Shown: positions 40,960 to 49,582, counted from the stretch's first letter. The stretch is 64,000 nt of DNA from Phymatolithon calcareum (GCA_977006965.1 OZ345357.1:496001-560000), one strand, 5' to 3'. Translations and numbers: made by a program. The notes: a model not told the origin generated them from the sequence alone.

Positions 40960-41285
40960 CGTTCCTGCACGTGCTGCGTTGCAAGTGTGTTATGTACTGA
41001 CTTCAGGTCGGTTTCCGTAGATCGCGGGACTATATCATTTGCCGAAATGTTGTTAGCATTGGTGCTCAGATGTGTCAAGCCCTTCCATGTTGCTTCTTGT
41101 GCAAGCTGTACGAGAAAATTCTTCCTGTCTCCTGGTTTGCCGCTACCACGAATACGTTCTTTCACCTCAGCATTTTCTCAGGAGCATTTCATGTGCGGAC
41201 AGTATGTCCGCAAACAAGCAAGCTCCCGTCTCACAACCGTTCTCCTTCTCTTACTTACTTTGACCTCCTCGTACGCGGAATGTAC
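40960..41285 (-). pseudogene. Repeat Rep6 copy 2
   Basis: The minus-strand frame has CLRTYCPHMKCS, then, after one stop, KERIRGSGKPGDRKNFLVQL and TNANNISAND, aligned with 25205-25480. It extends further (THVQERIRPILPQEL-like codons) than copy 1. Confidence 0.5.
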
Positions 41286-41329
41286 GTAAGCGAGCCTCGA
41301 GTTCCCATTTCATCAAAGCATTGGAATTA

Positions 41330-41645
41330 TTTATTTATTTTTATTCTTTTCTCGAAAAGTGTCGAGAATAAATAATTTATTGTTGAACGCAGAAGCAATA
41401 AATTATTGTATTCAAGTTCAGCGAGGTATAAATAACTGGATATTCCCCGAATTATTGGATCCTTCTTGCTACTTTCTGTCGCGATAGAATAACCGGATCG
41501 AAAAAATGAGGAGTCCGATACAATAATTGTCGCAACCACGACGATCTCAATAAATACAATAAATATGCGAGACTCAGGAATAAATTATTGGACCAATAAT
41601 TTAAATAATTACAATAGCAATTATTTTTTCCAATGCTTTGCATTT
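41330..41645. repeat. AT-rich stretch rich in AATAAATTATTG inverted copies
   Basis: GAATAAATAATTTATTG (41366-41382) and CAATAAATTATTGTATTC (41395-41412) form a long hairpin with one bulge. Further AATAAATTATTGG and CCAATAATTTAAAT copies lie at 41579-41615. There is no gene here. It could be a nuclear matrix or origin-like AT tract, but nothing proves it. Confidence 0.5.
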
Positions 41646-41845
41646 CATCAATATTGCCTTCTTTTCTATTTCCTTGGCGCCTCAAGATTCAACGGCTCGT
41701 GACGTATGCATTACCTATGTCTTACTATGGGCCTTCCAGTTTCGGTAAGCTTTCCGGCCTCCCCATGTGGTTGCCGTTTACCCACCATGGTATGTTCCTT
41801 GTAGCGTAAGAACCCACCTCGAGCGTTGGAGCTATATAATCGAGC

Positions 41846-42130
41846 CGAACCGGACCGAACGGCCCACGAGACACGAAACTGAAGATTTCCGGCGCGGGCG
41901 GGTAGCCCGCGCCGGTATTTTTGACCACGACGAATGCTTTGACGAATGCGCGCATTTTGGCGGCTTCTCCGCCGAAATCGGTTGTCGCGATGAAGAACGC
42001 TGCCCCGCTGAAGACCAAGTCAAGAGTGCTGACCCCGAAACATTCCGCGAACCGACGCGAAATATCAGAAATCTTGCTACGTGCTGAATGTATGAAACCA
42101 TCGATATCATACCCGGTGAAAGACTAGTTG
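41846..42130 (+). pseudogene. R5-related ORF fragment
   Basis: The frame contains GPNGPRDTKLKISG, TTTNALTNARILAASPPKSV and SANRREISEILLRAE. It parallels the protein-like frame at the 5' part of the R5 copies (GPNGPQTTQDN, ...MAGAIANAP, ...DFEEILRIY). It is more diverged than those copies and lacks their 3' part, so it may be a related but distinct element. Confidence 0.45.
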
Positions 42131-42164
42131 TCGCCGACGCGGAAAGCGGAAGCCGCGCCGATAG

Positions 42165-42505
42165 TCCCCACCGAAGTTGTCCCCCCGAGCGAGGTTCCGT
42201 TTTTGGAGCCGCGCAAGATGTCCCCCCAAGTGGGTTTTCGTTGAAGGGCCCCCGAAGTTGTCCCCCCGAGCGAGCCTCCGTTGACGAACGCCACCCCCCA
42301 ATTTGCCCCCGCGAGCGAGAGCGAGGCCACGTTGAAGAGCCTCCCGAAGTTTTCCCCCCGAAAGAGCACTCGTTGAAGAGCGCCTACCTGTAGCTGTCCC
42401 CCCGAGCGAGCTCTCGTTGAAGAGCACACCCCCTGATGTTAAGAGCCCACAGAAGTTGTCCCCCGAGACGGCTTCCCTTTATTAGCCCCCCGGAAGTTAT
42501 GCGAG
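42165..42505. repeat. Degenerate ~42-bp minisatellite
   Basis: About eight or nine irregular copies of a unit like CCCGAAGTTGTCCCCCCGAG CGAGCCTCCGTTGAAGAGCG. The unit is close to 42 bp, a multiple of three, so each frame repeats about every 14 codons (plus: PEVVPPSEPPLTNA; minus: LARGDNFGG). Stops fall in the plus frame. The minus frame is open over about 100 codons. Confidence 0.7.
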
Positions 42506-42509
42506 CGCG

Positions 42510-43122
42510 CCGAGAAGACCTCCGACTGCGGAGGTTTGCCCTACTCGGCAATTTTTACTGCGAAGAAGAAGAACGTAGCAAGTGATGGATACTAGAGTTG
42601 GAGATGATGGAGATGAGTGCAGCAATTGTGATTGGGAACATAATTGTTACACAGGGTAGTTACTGAGACCCAAGCTGCTCTGTTGTTGGTGAATACCGGC
42701 GTTGAGGGCTTGTAAAATAAAAACATACAATTCCCCCCCCCCCGTAGCGTAAGAACGACGTCTGTGCTTAGTAGTTAGGCGAATCCCGCTGATCTCCAAG
42801 ATAGAAAGCCACCGATTGACAACTGTAACGCCTGGAGGTTGGTCGTAAAGAAAAGGTTGTTTTACTTCATGATCGATGCCCTATTCTCCGGTGAGGGGAG
42901 AAGAGAACCGCTTAAATTGGCAAATTTCGCCTTCCAGCTTTCAAGCCTTCAGCTACAGGCTAAATTCTCAATCGCTAAAAATCTAACTACCAGCTCTCGG
43001 GATGTTCTCGCGTCCCTCGAGTTATCTCCTTCGGTTGCGTGGCTTCCCATGGGATCAGCTCTGGCAAGCTATGCCATGAAATGTTTACACAACCAATTAA
43101 AGCAACCACTTGCTTCCTACCT
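42510..43122. other. No recognised gene; poly-C run
   Basis: A run of about 11 C lies at 42733-42743. An open plus-strand frame at 42839-43126 has no known motifs, and on the minus strand there is coding-like debris (LPELIPWEATQPKEI). This is the left flank of the tyrosine-recombinase element. Confidence 0.4.
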
Positions 43123-43163
43123 GTAATGGGTGCGCGGGGTACGCCGGCTGCGTCAGTTTGCCA
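43123..43163 (-). repeat. Split direct repeat B2
   Basis: 41 bp GTAATGGGTGCGCGGGGTAC... paired with 43450-43490. It forms the outer left end of the element as drawn on the plus strand. Confidence 0.85.
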
Positions 43164-43303
43164 AGAACACAATTTACTCTCGCCAGGGGGTAACGTTGGG
43201 TAGTTGGGTGAATCGGAGCACTAAATAAGCCTAATACAATATGGTGTGCACCGCAAAAGAAGCAAATGTGGCTCTAGCAGCCGGTGTAGGGAGGGAGGGA
43301 TGG

Positions 43304-43450
43304 TACGAGAGAAGCAAGTGACTGCCCAATCTGGGCGAGGCGCGCCGGCTTCCATCAGGCGTACTTATGCAGAGCTCCCGAGCGCGTATGATAAGATACA
43401 TTGATGGCACGCTGTCCTATCATTACAATGTGATTTAGCAATACAGGGCG
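43304..43450 (-). repeat. Split direct repeat A2
   Basis: 147 bp paired with 47556-47702, ending CAATACAGGGCG directly at B1. Confidence 0.9.
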
Positions 43451-43490
43451 TAATGGGTGCGCGGGGTACGCCGGCTGGGTCAGTTTGCCA
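43450..43490 (-). repeat. Split direct repeat B1
   Basis: 41 bp paired with B2. The recombinase frame stops inside it at 43480. Confidence 0.85.
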
Positions 43491-44601
43491 CAGATGTCGC
43501 GACTGGGAACAACGTACCCAGCTGGGCCGGTTCGGAAAGGGAGAGGAAGCGGCCAAAAAAGAACCGTGCTTCGGGAGTTGCCCTCGTGAGAGGGTCAAGG
43601 TAGTGCCGGAAAACCACTTCGGTTGATGTGTGGTTCGAAAGGCGCATAATGAGCGGAAGGCGAAGTTGTATTGCGTAGGCAGCTGAGATCCCGCCACTGC
43701 GAAGGGATCGCGGAGTGAACTTCATTCCCAGTGGCGCACACGTGCCTAAATGTGCGAGCAAAGCGCGTATACTTGCAGTCAATGAGGCTGAAGCTGCGGG
43801 GTGAGAGGCGGAACGCCTAGACGGGAAAAGAAACCAAGCGGGCGCGCGTGCGGCTTCCAATAACCGCGAAAATAATTGGTAGAGCGCGTCGGAAGTGCCC
43901 TCCAGCGGAATTCGAAGAGCAATTCGAGGGGCAACGCCAGTCTCACTGTACATAAATTTGCGGAGCTGGATCTGCAGTATGCCAGGCTCTAGCACCACGT
44001 CCGTCGTGGAGAGGCGGTAGATGCTGCCGGGACGCGCGCACAACAGGAAAACCACGACTATGAGGCCCCACTTTTGCAACTGGTCTGGGCGTGAAGCCTG
44101 CATGGCCAGCCGCAGGGCGTAGTAGGCCACGAAAGCGGGTAATGGGGCAGAGCGCTCGGGCGCGCCAGTGCGACGACGAGAGTCCATAGCACTGTACCCC
44201 TTACGTGTGGCCTTCACCGTGGCGTCCACGGTGGGATCCGGGAAGCCATAGCGGTTGTGTTGCGCCGCGATGGCCGCAACATACGGGCGGAGAGATGTGC
44301 CGCGCACAGTCCCGCGGTCATACACGTGACCAAGATAACAACAGACGGCATGTGGGGTTGTAGGAAGGATGGGCAGGCGAGCTCGGGAGCAAAAAGCAGA
44401 GAAAGCGTCCCACTTTCGCTGGTAGTTCTCCTGTGTAGAGCCGGAAAATGCGTTTGCCAGGAGAATGGCGGCAGTGCGTGCGCCGGCTTTGCGTCCCAAT
44501 CGCTTTAAGGCCACTGAACGCCCCTCCTCGCGCCAACGCGCGGCTGCAGCGGGCAAGCGCGCGCTGTCTACGAGACGACTGCCGGTGGGGTTCCGAAATC
44601 G
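43480..44601 (-). CDS. Tyrosine recombinase of the YR retrotransposon
   Basis: About 373 residues. A tyrosine recombinase would integrate a circular cDNA by strand exchange instead of a DDE integrase. N-terminal SAM-like part: FSGSTQENYQRKWDAFSAFC. Catalytic part: first Arg in LLCARPGSIYRL (about 44032), Arg box PRSLRSGG (43699-43710), His in RLSNHTSTE (43630-43632) and nucleophile Tyr in FRHYLDPL (43600-43602). The usual H-x-x-R box reads R-S-L-R, so the box histidine is replaced. The frame has no ATG near its start and overlaps the end of the RT ORF in the -1 frame, so expression by frameshift or re-initiation is likely. The coordinate 44601 marks the overlap, not a proven start. Confidence 0.8.
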   Translation of the reverse strand, partial: RFRNPTGSRLVDSARLPAAAARWREEGRSVALKRLGRKAGARTAAILLANAFSGSTQENYQRKWDAFSAFCSRARLPILPTTPHAVCCYLGHVYDRGTVRGTSLRPYVAAIAAQHNRYGFPDPTVDATVKATRKGYSAMDSRRRTGAPERSAPLPAFVAYYALRLAMQASRPDQLQKWGLIVVVFLLCARPGSIYRLSTTDVVLEPGILQIQLRKFMYSETGVAPRIALRIPLEGTSDALYQLFSRLLEAARAPAWFLFPSRRSASHPAASASLTASIRALLAHLGTCAPLGMKFTPRSLRSGGISAAYAIQLRLPLIMRLSNHTSTEVVFRHYLDPLTRATPEARFFFGRFLSLSEPAQLGTLFPVATSVAN

Positions 44602-46385
44602 AACGCGGCACTTGGCCAGGGCGGGGTGAACGTCTGGTCGAGGCACTGCTCGCGAGCTACAGAGGAGGCGGCCTGATACCAGGCTTGCCCTCGCCAAGTG
44701 GGGCAAATCATGATGCCTTCGCGCAGACGCGCGAGGTGCCGCGCCCAGACGCCCAAAAGGGCCGGGCGGGGAAGCACCAAAACGGGGGCGTGTGTGGGGC
44801 GTAAGCCGGGGAGGTTCTGTCCATCCAGGGCGAAGAGTGGCTTTTGAAATCGGCGCTGGAGGAGGGCGACGGCAGATCGAGGGAGTTCCCACGCTGTGCT
44901 GTCCCGTCGGCGTGACAGGCGGTCCGCCCAACAGTTGAGCACTGACGGGATGTGGCGGGTTGACAGCGTGACGCCGTGTAACTCGCAGAGGGCGCGCAGT
45001 TCGCGGAGCTTGCGCAAAAGGCGTGGTGAGCGACTGGTATAATTTCGGACGAGGTAACACGTAACCATGGAGTCGGTTACGAGAAGTACCTGCCGCCCGC
45101 GAGCGAAGCGAGCGAATTCGGTCACGGCGAGCAGTGCGGCGGTCAATTCCAGCTCGTTGATGTGTGCGCCTTCGTGAGCTTCCGAAAAGAACCCGGAAGC
45201 CGGAACAGTACCGTTCCAAGCCGCCCCCCAGCCTCGCATACTGGCGTCGGTGAAGAGCATGGCGTCGTGGGAAGGCCATATGAGACGACCGATGTGTGGG
45301 TTTGTGGAGATCGAAGCCCACCATTGGAGGTCGCGGAGGGCGGAGTGCGATAGCCTGGGGTCTCGTCGGGTCGCGCAAGGAAATGGGGCTTTGAGCGAGT
45401 CGAAGAGCTCGCGCAGGCGCAATCGACAGTCTACCAGCGCGGGCGCCGCTGAATTGGCGAGACCGGCAAAGTGGCGAAGGGCGGAAACGCGCACGTGTCG
45501 CCGATGGGAGGATGCGTATCCGAGGAGCTTGCGCGCGGATGTTTCCAGTCTGGACAATTTCTGGGGGGACAAGAGAAATTGGCGGACGTTCGTGTCTACG
45601 AGTATTCCCAGAATCTCTAGGCGCCGTAGGCCAGTGAAATTGCATTTCTGAGGGTGGAGGGCGATCCCCAGGCGGGCAAACAGTTTGTGCATTGACCGTC
45701 CCAGGGCCGCCGTGTCTTCGGGGCTGGCCGCATTGAGCGTTGGGCGGGCAGCCCCGAAAAAATCGTCCAGGTAGCTGAAAATTCGGTGTCCCTTCGAGCG
45801 GAGCGTGGATACCACGGGACGCATCGCCTTCGTGAAAAACCAAGGGGCTACGGAAAGGCCACAGTTCAGACACATTGGGAGGTAGATCTCGCCTGTGCCT
45901 AGGAAAAAAGCTAGACGAAACTGGTCCTGGCGTCGAAGACGAAGATGGTAGTATGCATCGCGGATATCGGCCTTGAAAAGGCAGTCCTCCGGCACCGTTA
46001 CAGAGGCTAGATCGGATATCTGGTCCATTCGGAAGGACCTGTCCTCTAAGCATGCGTTGATCCGTTTGTAGTCGATGACAAGCCTTCGCTTGCCGCTGGC
46101 CGTCGTGACAAATGCTGAGGACACGCAGCCCGAGAGACGGAGCTCGGTGCGCTCTCGCTCGCTGGCGGTCCGTACATAGCCCAGAGAGAGCCAGCGGGCT
46201 ATCTCGTACGTGGCGAACGCGCGGTCCTCTTCGGCGAGGGGGTACGGGCGCGGATGCTGGCGCCGCGGGTGGCGTATCCACGGGAGCTGTAGGCCGAACC
46301 GCAGTTGGCGGACCAACCAGGGTGTCGCCCCAATGGACTCCCACGCGCGGTAGGCGCGACCAACTAGAACGAATGGGGCGACCAT
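44568..46385 (-). CDS. Reverse transcriptase/RNase H of the YR retrotransposon
   Basis: 605 residues from the ATG at 46385; the frame is open further upstream across the gag stop. RT motifs: RRLVIDYKRINA (about 100-112), LFKADIRDAYYHLRL (136-150), catalytic YLDDFF (205-210). RNase H: LFTDAS (377-382), NELEL (410-414), LLVTDS (434-439), NCWADRLSR (484-492). A post-RNase H tail (PRPALLGVWARHLARL, WRGQAWY) is typical of DIRS-order elements. No adenine methyltransferase motif was seen. It lies in the -1 frame relative to gag. Confidence 0.88.
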   Translation of the reverse strand: MVAPFVLVGRAYRAWESIGATPWLVRQLRFGLQLPWIRHPRRQHPRPYPLAEEDRAFATYEIARWLSLGYVRTASERERTELRLSGCVSSAFVTTASGKRRLVIDYKRINACLEDRSFRMDQISDLASVTVPEDCLFKADIRDAYYHLRLRRQDQFRLAFFLGTGEIYLPMCLNCGLSVAPWFFTKAMRPVVSTLRSKGHRIFSYLDDFFGAARPTLNAASPEDTAALGRSMHKLFARLGIALHPQKCNFTGLRRLEILGILVDTNVRQFLLSPQKLSRLETSARKLLGYASSHRRHVRVSALRHFAGLANSAAPALVDCRLRLRELFDSLKAPFPCATRRDPRLSHSALRDLQWWASISTNPHIGRLIWPSHDAMLFTDASMRGWGAAWNGTVPASGFFSEAHEGAHINELELTAALLAVTEFARFARGRQVLLVTDSMVTCYLVRNYTSRSPRLLRKLRELRALCELHGVTLSTRHIPSVLNCWADRLSRRRDSTAWELPRSAVALLQRRFQKPLFALDGQNLPGLRPTHAPVLVLPRPALLGVWARHLARLREGIMICPTWRGQAWYQAASSVAREQCLDQTFTPPWPSAAFDFGTPPAVVS

Positions 46386-46402
46386 TTGGAGGGGAAAGAA
46401 GC

Positions 46403-47479
46403 TTAGGTGCGGGGGGCTCTGGAATCGCGAGCCTGACTTCCCTTGCCACGTCCCCCGTCTCCACGCCCACGTCCTCTGTCTCCGCGGCTTCGAAGAGGGG
46501 TTGGAGGTCGCGTGGCGTCAGCTGGACGTCCTGGGGTACGGAGGAGCGCTCGTTGCCCAGCACGGCTAGCCGCAAAACGTGTGGCGTGGCGCTGTTGCTG
46601 TGAGAAGGCGTAACGGCCGGCCACACTGTAGGCAGCGGGGGCCTCGATGTAGGTCGCAAGGAGGTGCGGATCGGCGACTCCGGCGGCGCCCTGAAGACCA
46701 CAGAGTCTCTCGTAGTGGGAAGCAGAGAGCTCGTACAACCCAAACGTGGAGAGCTGGGCAGCGCCGATTTCAGCGACGATCTCGGCCAGCTGCGAGGAAG
46801 GCCCAGTGTCGGGGACGCCACGTTCGTTGAGGCCGCTTTGGAGGTCTGCAAGACGTTGCTGGATGGTACAAAGGGCGTTGGAGACGATCGTAAGGTACGC
46901 GGCGGTGTTGTAGAGGTGAACAGCCTCACCGAGCCGACCGTCGCTAGTACGGGTACCGGGCCCGAAGGTCTGTATGTGCGCGAAGCACTCGGGGGGGAAG
47001 GCGGCGGGGTACTCCGGCGCAAACCGAGCTGGGAGAGTGAAACGCTCGGCGATGTAAGTGCCGCGGAGGGACTCGTACCACTCTGGGGAGAACGGGATTG
47101 AGCTGCTTTGCGCAGCAGGCCCTGCGCTTTCAGCGCCAGCCGCGCCGAAGTTCTCCGCTTCGAAGGAATCGGCGTCTTCGACGGGCTCCTCAAAGGCTTC
47201 GTGGGCCGCGCCGAAAGTTCCACCGGTCGTGGAGCCGATGTTCCCGGGGGCACCGGAGAGCGGCGGGACAGAGGAGGGCGCGCCGATGACTGTGCGGTCG
47301 GATGCAGGTGCAGGCGGAATGGGCTGGGGCTGGGATCGGGTGGGGTTTGCGACATCTGTCGCGGGTGTAGGACGGAGTTCGGCGAGGGCTTCTCGCACGA
47401 TCTCGAGAAAAGCGGCCTTAGTTGCCGCGTCAATAGGGGTCGGAGGCACTGCAGGGTCTCCGTCTTGGTTCCCTGGCAT
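46403..47479 (-). CDS. Gag-like ORF1 of the YR retrotransposon
   Basis: 358 residues from the ATG at 47479 (MPGNQDGD). An in-frame ATG at 47653 lies inside repeat A1 and would add 58 residues; I prefer the internal one. The N-terminus is Pro/Ala-rich and the centre helical (HLYNTAAYLTIVSNALCTI, QQRLADLQSGLNERGV). The C-terminus is basic and RG-rich (RSRGDRGRGRGDGGRGKG), suited to RNA binding. There is no CCHC knuckle. Position first in the element and the basic tail suggest the nucleocapsid role. No sequence family was recognised. Confidence 0.65.
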   Translation of the reverse strand: MPGNQDGDPAVPPTPIDAATKAAFLEIVREALAELRPTPATDVANPTRSQPQPIPPAPASDRTVIGAPSSVPPLSGAPGNIGSTTGGTFGAAHEAFEEPVEDADSFEAENFGAAGAESAGPAAQSSSIPFSPEWYESLRGTYIAERFTLPARFAPEYPAAFPPECFAHIQTFGPGTRTSDGRLGEAVHLYNTAAYLTIVSNALCTIQQRLADLQSGLNERGVPDTGPSSQLAEIVAEIGAAQLSTFGLYELSASHYERLCGLQGAAGVADPHLLATYIEAPAAYSVAGRYAFSQQQRHATRFAASRAGQRALLRTPGRPADATRPPTPLRSRGDRGRGRGDGGRGKGSQARDSRAPRT

Positions 47480-47555
47480 CCCGCGCGGCGGCACCGACTG
47501 CGGGTAGTTGTGTCTAACCACCGCACTTCTGAAGCACGGGGAAGCTTGCTGCTGA

Positions 47556-47702
47556 TACGAGAGAAGCAAGTGACTGCCCAATCTGGGCGAGGCGCGCCGG
47601 CTTCCATCAGGCGTACTTATGCAGAGCTCCCGAGCGCCTATGATAAGATACATTGATGGCACGCTGTCCTATCATTACAATGTGATTTAGCAATACAGGG
47701 CG
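47556..47702 (-). repeat. Split direct repeat A1
   Basis: 147 bp, one visible difference from A2. It forms the outer right end as drawn, ending CAATACAGGGCG before AACCACG. Confidence 0.9.
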
Positions 47703-47870
47703 AACCACGCATTTCCGGTCAGTTGCATGGGGACGACCGGTTCCACAGTTACTGAGAACCATCATGTCCAGCTCTCTCAAGATTTTGACATCTAAGTTGG
47801 CTTCTGTGGCTCTTGCAATCTGATGGCGTAAAAATTGAATTACGGATTCAACTGATGAACTTGTCTGCAA
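47703..47870 (-). pseudogene. Coding remnant cut by the YR element
   Basis: The minus-strand frame SSSVESVIQFLRHQIARATE followed by ANLDVKILRELDMMVLSNCG runs into the element boundary. Joining across it continues only about a dozen codons before a stop. Family not recognised; probably old retroelement coding. Confidence 0.4.
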
Positions 47871-47937
47871 TAGGAGTTTTCATTGATCTACATTCGTCTT
47901 CCTTTTCCCGTACTTTAATTAAAAAGAATGCCGGAAA

Positions 47938-48088
47938 TGGCAGTTGATACTGTCCAAAGAAAATGTTCAAAGTCAACTGCTTAATAATGAAAGCGTAAGC
48001 GAAGGATTGTAGCGCAACGAAAAGTCTCTCAGGTGCAATGATATTTGACAAAGGGAGCTTCAATTTAACAGAAATCCAATCCAATCCA
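47938..48088 (+). repeat. Repeat family Rep7, copy 3
   Basis: AVDTVQRKC codons, a stop, AAGCGAAGGATTGTAGCGCA, CTCTCAGGTGCAATGATA, then a tail ATCCAATCCAATCC. It matches 27228-27372 and 29570-29705 on the other strand. Confidence 0.55.
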
Positions 48089-48504
48089 TGCCATACTTAT
48101 ATCTTTTTACCTCCTCTTCGTGACAGATCCCTCCTCCGCTTTTTGAACGGCTTGTCCCAAGTCTTCCTATTTCTTGATATATCCAATATCCTTGTTTGCT
48201 TCCCCTTATGTCCTCATCTCTTCCAGACTACTTGTTGCGCCCGCTGTTATGTCGCTGTCCCAATGCGGTCGCTGTTTACTCTCGCGATTGTACGCCGCAC
48301 AACTCGGATTGCGATAGTCATGCTGCTTGCAGTAGGTGATCTTTTGGGCCATACGGGCATGAGGCTCTCGTGTGTCTATGCGCTGCATCGCTGTCTTTTG
48401 CGTAGTTTGTAATATATGAAGTAGTTAGTTCCTTCCTCTAAGTAAAGGAAGGTGGGGAGTTCTTCTGACTTCCGCTCCATTGCTTCGATGACACACTTGC
48501 CACA
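48089..48504. other. No gene recognised
   Basis: A plus-strand open frame (48038-48412) has no recognisable motif. Its 5' part overlaps the Rep7 3' end, which makes it unlikely to be a gene. Confidence 0.4.
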
Positions 48505-48900
48505 CCTGTGAGTCCTTTCGAGCAAGCTGAGTCGGAGTTTTTCCCACCCTTCTTGTTCGCAACCTTCGCCGCGCAAGCCAGCACGGAGAAAATCGCGTAC
48601 AAGTTTCCCTTTTCGTGCGCTCGTCTCAAGGTCGACGGCCAAGCCAAGGTTCGCCTCCGGAAGATGACGTCGTCCCAGCCCTTCTTGATCGCAACTGTTT
48701 TGCCGCACAAGCCAGTTCCGTGAAATTCGCGCTCAAGGTCCCTTTTCCCTTTTCGCTCGTCTGTCTCAAGGTCGAGGGCCAAGCCAAGGTCGCCGCCGGA
48801 GGACGACGCCGACGTCTACATGCTTACTCTTTCTGGTGCCTGATAATCTATTGGGGTTTTGTTTGCCTTTCTTTCTTTCCTCCTCTTTCCGTCTAGTCTT
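48505..48900 (+). pseudogene. Decayed gene with a tandem internal duplication
   Basis: Two plus-strand units, about 48540-48670 and 48686-48812, align. They read FAAQASTEKIAYKFPF with LKVDGQAKV, and FAAQASSVKFALKVPF with LKVEGQAKV. Many differences fall at third codon positions (TTC/TTT, GCG/GCA, AGC/AGT), so the repeat was selected as protein in this frame. The units now sit in different frames and stops follow. Family unknown. Confidence 0.5.
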
Positions 48901-48979
48901 TCTCGCTCTTTCTTCTCCCTCCTCTCTTGGGCATTTTCTATCCCATGTGGCGTCGGGTTCTTTTGGGCCTGGCGCTACA

Positions 48980-49582
48980 CTACTCTATTGTTTCTTCAAG
49001 GCGCTTGTTATGTTTTCTCAGGCTTAATGCAAACCTTTCCGCTTGATACCGCCGTCGCATCTTTGATGGTCCTCGTTGGCGCCGAAGTCGCATGCAATAC
49101 CGGCAGTGCATAGCATATATTCCGAAAACGTTCTTGTAGAACAAGCCCTCTCCGGCTTTGATTGCCGAGAGCAGTCGATTCGTCATTGGAGTCACGTGTA
49201 GCGCAAATGTCAATTTCGGGACTGTCAGCGACTTAAAGATCCTGATATATGTCTCCGGTTTGAATCTTGGAACATTAACTCCAAGCCCACGATGCTTCTG
49301 TATGGTTCCTGATGCATTTAGAACTCTTTCTCTACGCGTACCATCTATGACCCCCTTGTCAGTCCTGATACTCCAAGATACGAGAGCCCCCACGCCTGAT
49401 GCAGCTCTCCTCTTGTCAGGTTTTCGCTTGAAGCTGACCATTATCAGCGAAAAATTAAGTAGGGTTGTCTGAGACATTTCAATAGACCTGAGAGACGGCT
49501 TCGGCGAATACGTCCATAAATATATTTTGTAAGCATGGACTAACAGGGAAGCCTGAGGCACTCTCCTATCAATCGTCTCCAA
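48980..49582 (-). pseudogene. LINE-A fragment
   Basis: The minus-strand frame contains DRRVPQASLLVHAYKI (for GVPQGSPLSPCLYNI), GVNVPRFKPETYIRIFKSLT, LTFALHVTPMTNRLLSAIKA and FGIYAMHCRYCMRL, in LINE-A order. The region between the QGS box and the thumb, including the catalytic FADD, is missing, so there is an internal deletion of about 100 codons. Confidence 0.75.

Larger units (their letters stand above)
43123..47702 (-). mobile_element. PAT-like tyrosine-recombinase retrotransposon
   Basis: A 4.6 kb element on the minus strand with split direct repeats in the order A1 (47556-47702), ORFs, B1 (43450-43490), A2 (43304-43450), B2 (43123-43163). The two 147-bp A copies differ at one base by eye, and the two 41-bp B copies at one. 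B1 abuts A2, as expected if the circular intermediate joins A1 to B2. This layout, with RT, RNase H and a tyrosine recombinase in place of integrase, is that of the DIRS order (PAT/Ngaro type). There is no target duplication, as expected. All three ORFs are free of internal stops and the repeats are near-identical, so the insertion is recent. Confidence 0.9.

Noticed and set aside
42165-42505. CRISPR-like array
   Set aside because: Units are irregular, with no constant repeat or unique spacers. It is a degenerate minisatellite.
43480-47607. A single 1375-residue protein across the YR element
   Set aside because: Only the last ~370 residues have recombinase motifs. The rest is Pro/Arg/Ser-rich and lies over well-supported gag and RT frames, so I annotate only the recombinase part and keep the open frame as a finding.
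44257-47656. Plus-strand open frames (up to 182 codons) across the YR element
   Set aside because: Antisense shadows of GC-rich gag, RT and recombinase frames.
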